A stretch of 64,000 nucleotides of DNA from Thiomicrospira microaerophila (GTDB lineage: Bacteria > Pseudomonadota > Gammaproteobacteria > Thiomicrospirales > Thiomicrospiraceae), in assembly GCF_000934765.1 (NCBI RefSeq), contig NZ_JYNN01000011.1:18415-82414 (forward strand), in the 5' to 3' direction. The position numbers and the translations under genes are program-made. Of the stretch, positions 62,532-64,000 are shown one piece after another. Position 1 is the first letter of the stretch; each line of letters begins with the position of its first letter. The notes beneath the pieces are model-generated. The model ran no database searches. It was given only the letters and a program-made list of their open reading frames with translations, and was not told the DNA's origin.

Positions 62532-63494
62532 TTACCCTGATTGAATCAAGCGCAAAGCTCGCACTGCCGCCCCTTTTAAACCTAGTGACTCATCTTTAAC
62601 GAGATAAACCGGCATCGCCTGCACCAGACGCATCATTCGGCCTTTGGCATGGAGTGCATTTAAAAAGGCGGGCTGTCTCATCCACCTCTCTAGCTTTACT
62701 GCAATCCCGCCAGCAATATAAATACCTGCACGCGCCGGCCAGAGCAACGTCAAATTACCAATATAGCTACCATAAATTTCAACAAAGCTATTAAGGGTCT
62801 TTATCGCCACATCATCGCCGCCTTCAGCCAACTGATGAATCTGTGGCGCGGACAACCAGGCCTGGTTGTCCTTGACAGGTAAATCAGCATAAAAGGCATA
62901 TAAAGCTTCTAGCCCAGCACCCGACAACACGCGCTCAAACGACACATGCGGCCATAACTGCCACAACCACACCAACAAATCCTGCTGCTCCGGGGTTTGT
63001 GGTGCAAAATCCATGTGCCCACCCTCGCAGGGCTGTGGCCAGAAGCCATCTAAACAGCGCACTACTGGCGCGACGCCAAGTCCTGTGCCCGCCCCCACCA
63101 CTAAACGATTGCCACGCCCATCAAACTCACCGGCATGCAATTCAACACAGTCTTGTGGATCCAAGGCATCAACGCCAAACGCGGCGGCTTGAAAATCATT
63201 AATCAACTCTAACCGATGAATATGGCCAACCGCTTGCAACTGATCAGCATCCACCTGCCAAGGTAAGTTCGTCAGGGATGCCTGCCGACCGGCAACAGGT
63301 CCAGGCAATCCAAAACAAGCGGCTTCAAAACGCGTGAAATGATACTGTGAACAAAAGGTATGAATGATCGCCTCAAGCGACTCAAACGATTGACTAGGGA
63401 ATTTGGCTTGCGCCACGACTTGATGAGGCTTCTCCAAGTCCACTGCTTGCAGCAAGGCTTTGGTACCTCCTATATCACCGGCTAACACTAACAC
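62532..63494 (-). CDS. glk: Glucokinase (proteobacterial Glk type)
   Basis: A glucokinase of about 320 residues that phosphorylates glucose at the entry to glycolysis and glycogen synthesis. ATP-binding GDIGGTKALLQAV is at the N-terminus; the sugar-binding segment LINDFQAAAFG, VGAGTGLGVAPV and EGGHMDFAP follow. I chose GTG at 63494 because AAAGG lies 8 bp upstream; a TTG two codons earlier has its ribosome site too close. It is the first gene of the glycogen cluster, with 175 bp upstream to the kinase gene, where a promoter is likely. A 22-bp extended CCAGGCCTGG palindrome (62850-62871) lies inside the gene. Confidence 0.95.
   Translation of the reverse strand: MLVLAGDIGGTKALLQAVDLEKPHQVVAQAKFPSQSFESLEAIIHTFCSQYHFTRFEAACFGLPGPVAGRQASLTNLPWQVDADQLQAVGHIHRLELINDFQAAAFGVDALDPQDCVELHAGEFDGRGNRLVVGAGTGLGVAPVVRCLDGFWPQPCEGGHMDFAPQTPEQQDLLVWLWQLWPHVSFERVLSGAGLEALYAFYADLPVKDNQAWLSAPQIHQLAEGGDDVAIKTLNSFVEIYGSYIGNLTLLWPARAGIYIAGGIAVKLERWMRQPAFLNALHAKGRMMRLVQAMPVYLVKDESLGLKGAAVRALRLIQSG
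62850..62871. repeat. 22-bp extended CCAGGCCTGG palindrome within glk
   Basis: The 10-bp core at 62856-62865 is extended symmetrically by GGACAA/TTGTCC to 22 bp. It is translated on the minus strand as part of KDNQAWLS. Being inside a conserved gene, it must satisfy both the palindrome and the protein, so the codon choice is not neutral. Confidence 0.85.
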
Positions 63495-63675
63495 ATGCAA
63501 AACCTTTTATAAGCGAAATACGTTACAAGACAGTGTAGCAGGTTTTGCAGTGTTTTTAATAGCCTAAATTAGCAGAAGTTTGCATAATTTAATATAAGAC
63601 AAGATTTCAAAAGCGCTGACCACCTTATGCAACCGCTGAATTAAACATAAACGCGTCAACAGCGTTTTAACCGGG

Positions 63676-64000
63676 TTAAGGCGGTGCATCATTCATCGGG
63701 TCACGTTGAAGTGGCAATACAAAGCTAAACTGGCTACCCTTGCCTAGCTCACTTTCGATCTCCAACTCAACCCCCATCATGGTAAGAAACGCTTTGACTA
63801 TCGACAAACCAATACCCACCCCACCAAATGCACGACCATCTGAGTTATCAACCTGGTTAAATGGCTCAAAAATAGCCGCTCTATCCGCTTCTGCTATACC
63901 AATACCTTGATCGATCACACTAAATCGAACCCAAGCCGTTTCACTCTTCCAATTATCAAACGGGTGATCAGGGCTAGCTTCGATTTTCAGCTCAACACAG
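63676..64000 (-). CDS. Histidine kinase C-terminal ATPase domain, 5' end outside window
   Basis: The last 107 or so residues of a sensor histidine kinase. The visible G1 box is DQGIGI, the linker reads EPFNQVDNS and the G2 box is FGGVGIGLSIVKAF; the GSQFSFVLPL strand closes the domain. Upstream residues run without a stop to the right edge, so the N-terminal sensor and dimerisation parts are missing. An internal GTG can look like a start but lies in the middle of the conserved domain. It is 175 bp from glk and reads in the same direction. Confidence 0.92.
   Translation of the reverse strand, partial: CVELKIEASPDHPFDNWKSETAWVRFSVIDQGIGIAEADRAAIFEPFNQVDNSDGRAFGGVGIGLSIVKAFLTMMGVELEIESELGKGSQFSFVLPLQRDPMNDAPP

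Noticed and set aside
63676..63918. A separate 80-codon gene starting at an internal GTG
   Set aside because: The frame stays open to the right edge and the sequence is the middle of a histidine kinase ATPase domain.

Overview
The window looks like a chromosome segment of a moderate-GC Gram-negative gammaproteobacterium. The support is the gene set: a proteobacterial-type glucokinase, GcvH, RlmI, YggS, PPK2, a transmembrane chemoreceptor and c-di-GMP enzymes with periplasmic sensor parts. A sulfur-oxidising relative of Thiomicrospira/Hydrogenovibrio would fit, but that is a guess.

Region 1 (1-35587, minus strand) is one enormous open frame of at least 11,862 codons whose 3' end lies beyond the left edge. 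It starts with a LEPR-XLL-type N-terminus and is built from layered repeats: modules of about 165-175 residues, arrays of small beta modules of about 90-105 residues, three Leu/Pro/Trp-rich blocks, a GGxGxD-like patch, an array of about 66-residue repeats, and a filamentous-haemagglutinin-like C-terminal stretch. It is most likely a giant exported surface protein or adhesin.

Region 2 (35588-37453) holds the 667-bp upstream spacer, an orphan OmpR-type response regulator divergent from the giant gene, and a small hypothetical gene. Both genes lie between two same-orientation copies of a short inverted-repeat (MITE-like) element.

Region 3 (37474-51524) is housekeeping and signalling: PPK2, YggS, a chemoreceptor with several HAMP-like repeats, a dihydroorotase/semialdehyde dehydrogenase pair, a MazF/PemK-like toxin-antitoxin pair, RlmI with GcvH, a diguanylate cyclase, and a PAS-GGDEF-EAL protein.

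Region 4 (51592-63500) is a compact minus-strand glycogen cluster read in the order glk, glgC, GH57, malQ, glgB, glgA, glgP. It covers glucose phosphorylation, ADP-glucose synthesis, chain elongation, branching, remodelling and phosphorolysis. A partial histidine kinase follows at the right edge.

Two repeat systems cut across the genes. One is the MITE-like element (two full copies and one remnant). The other is a strongly over-represented palindrome, CCAGGCCTGG, found eight times, seven of them in the right-hand 25 kb and mostly inside genes. No tRNA, rRNA or CRISPR array was seen.
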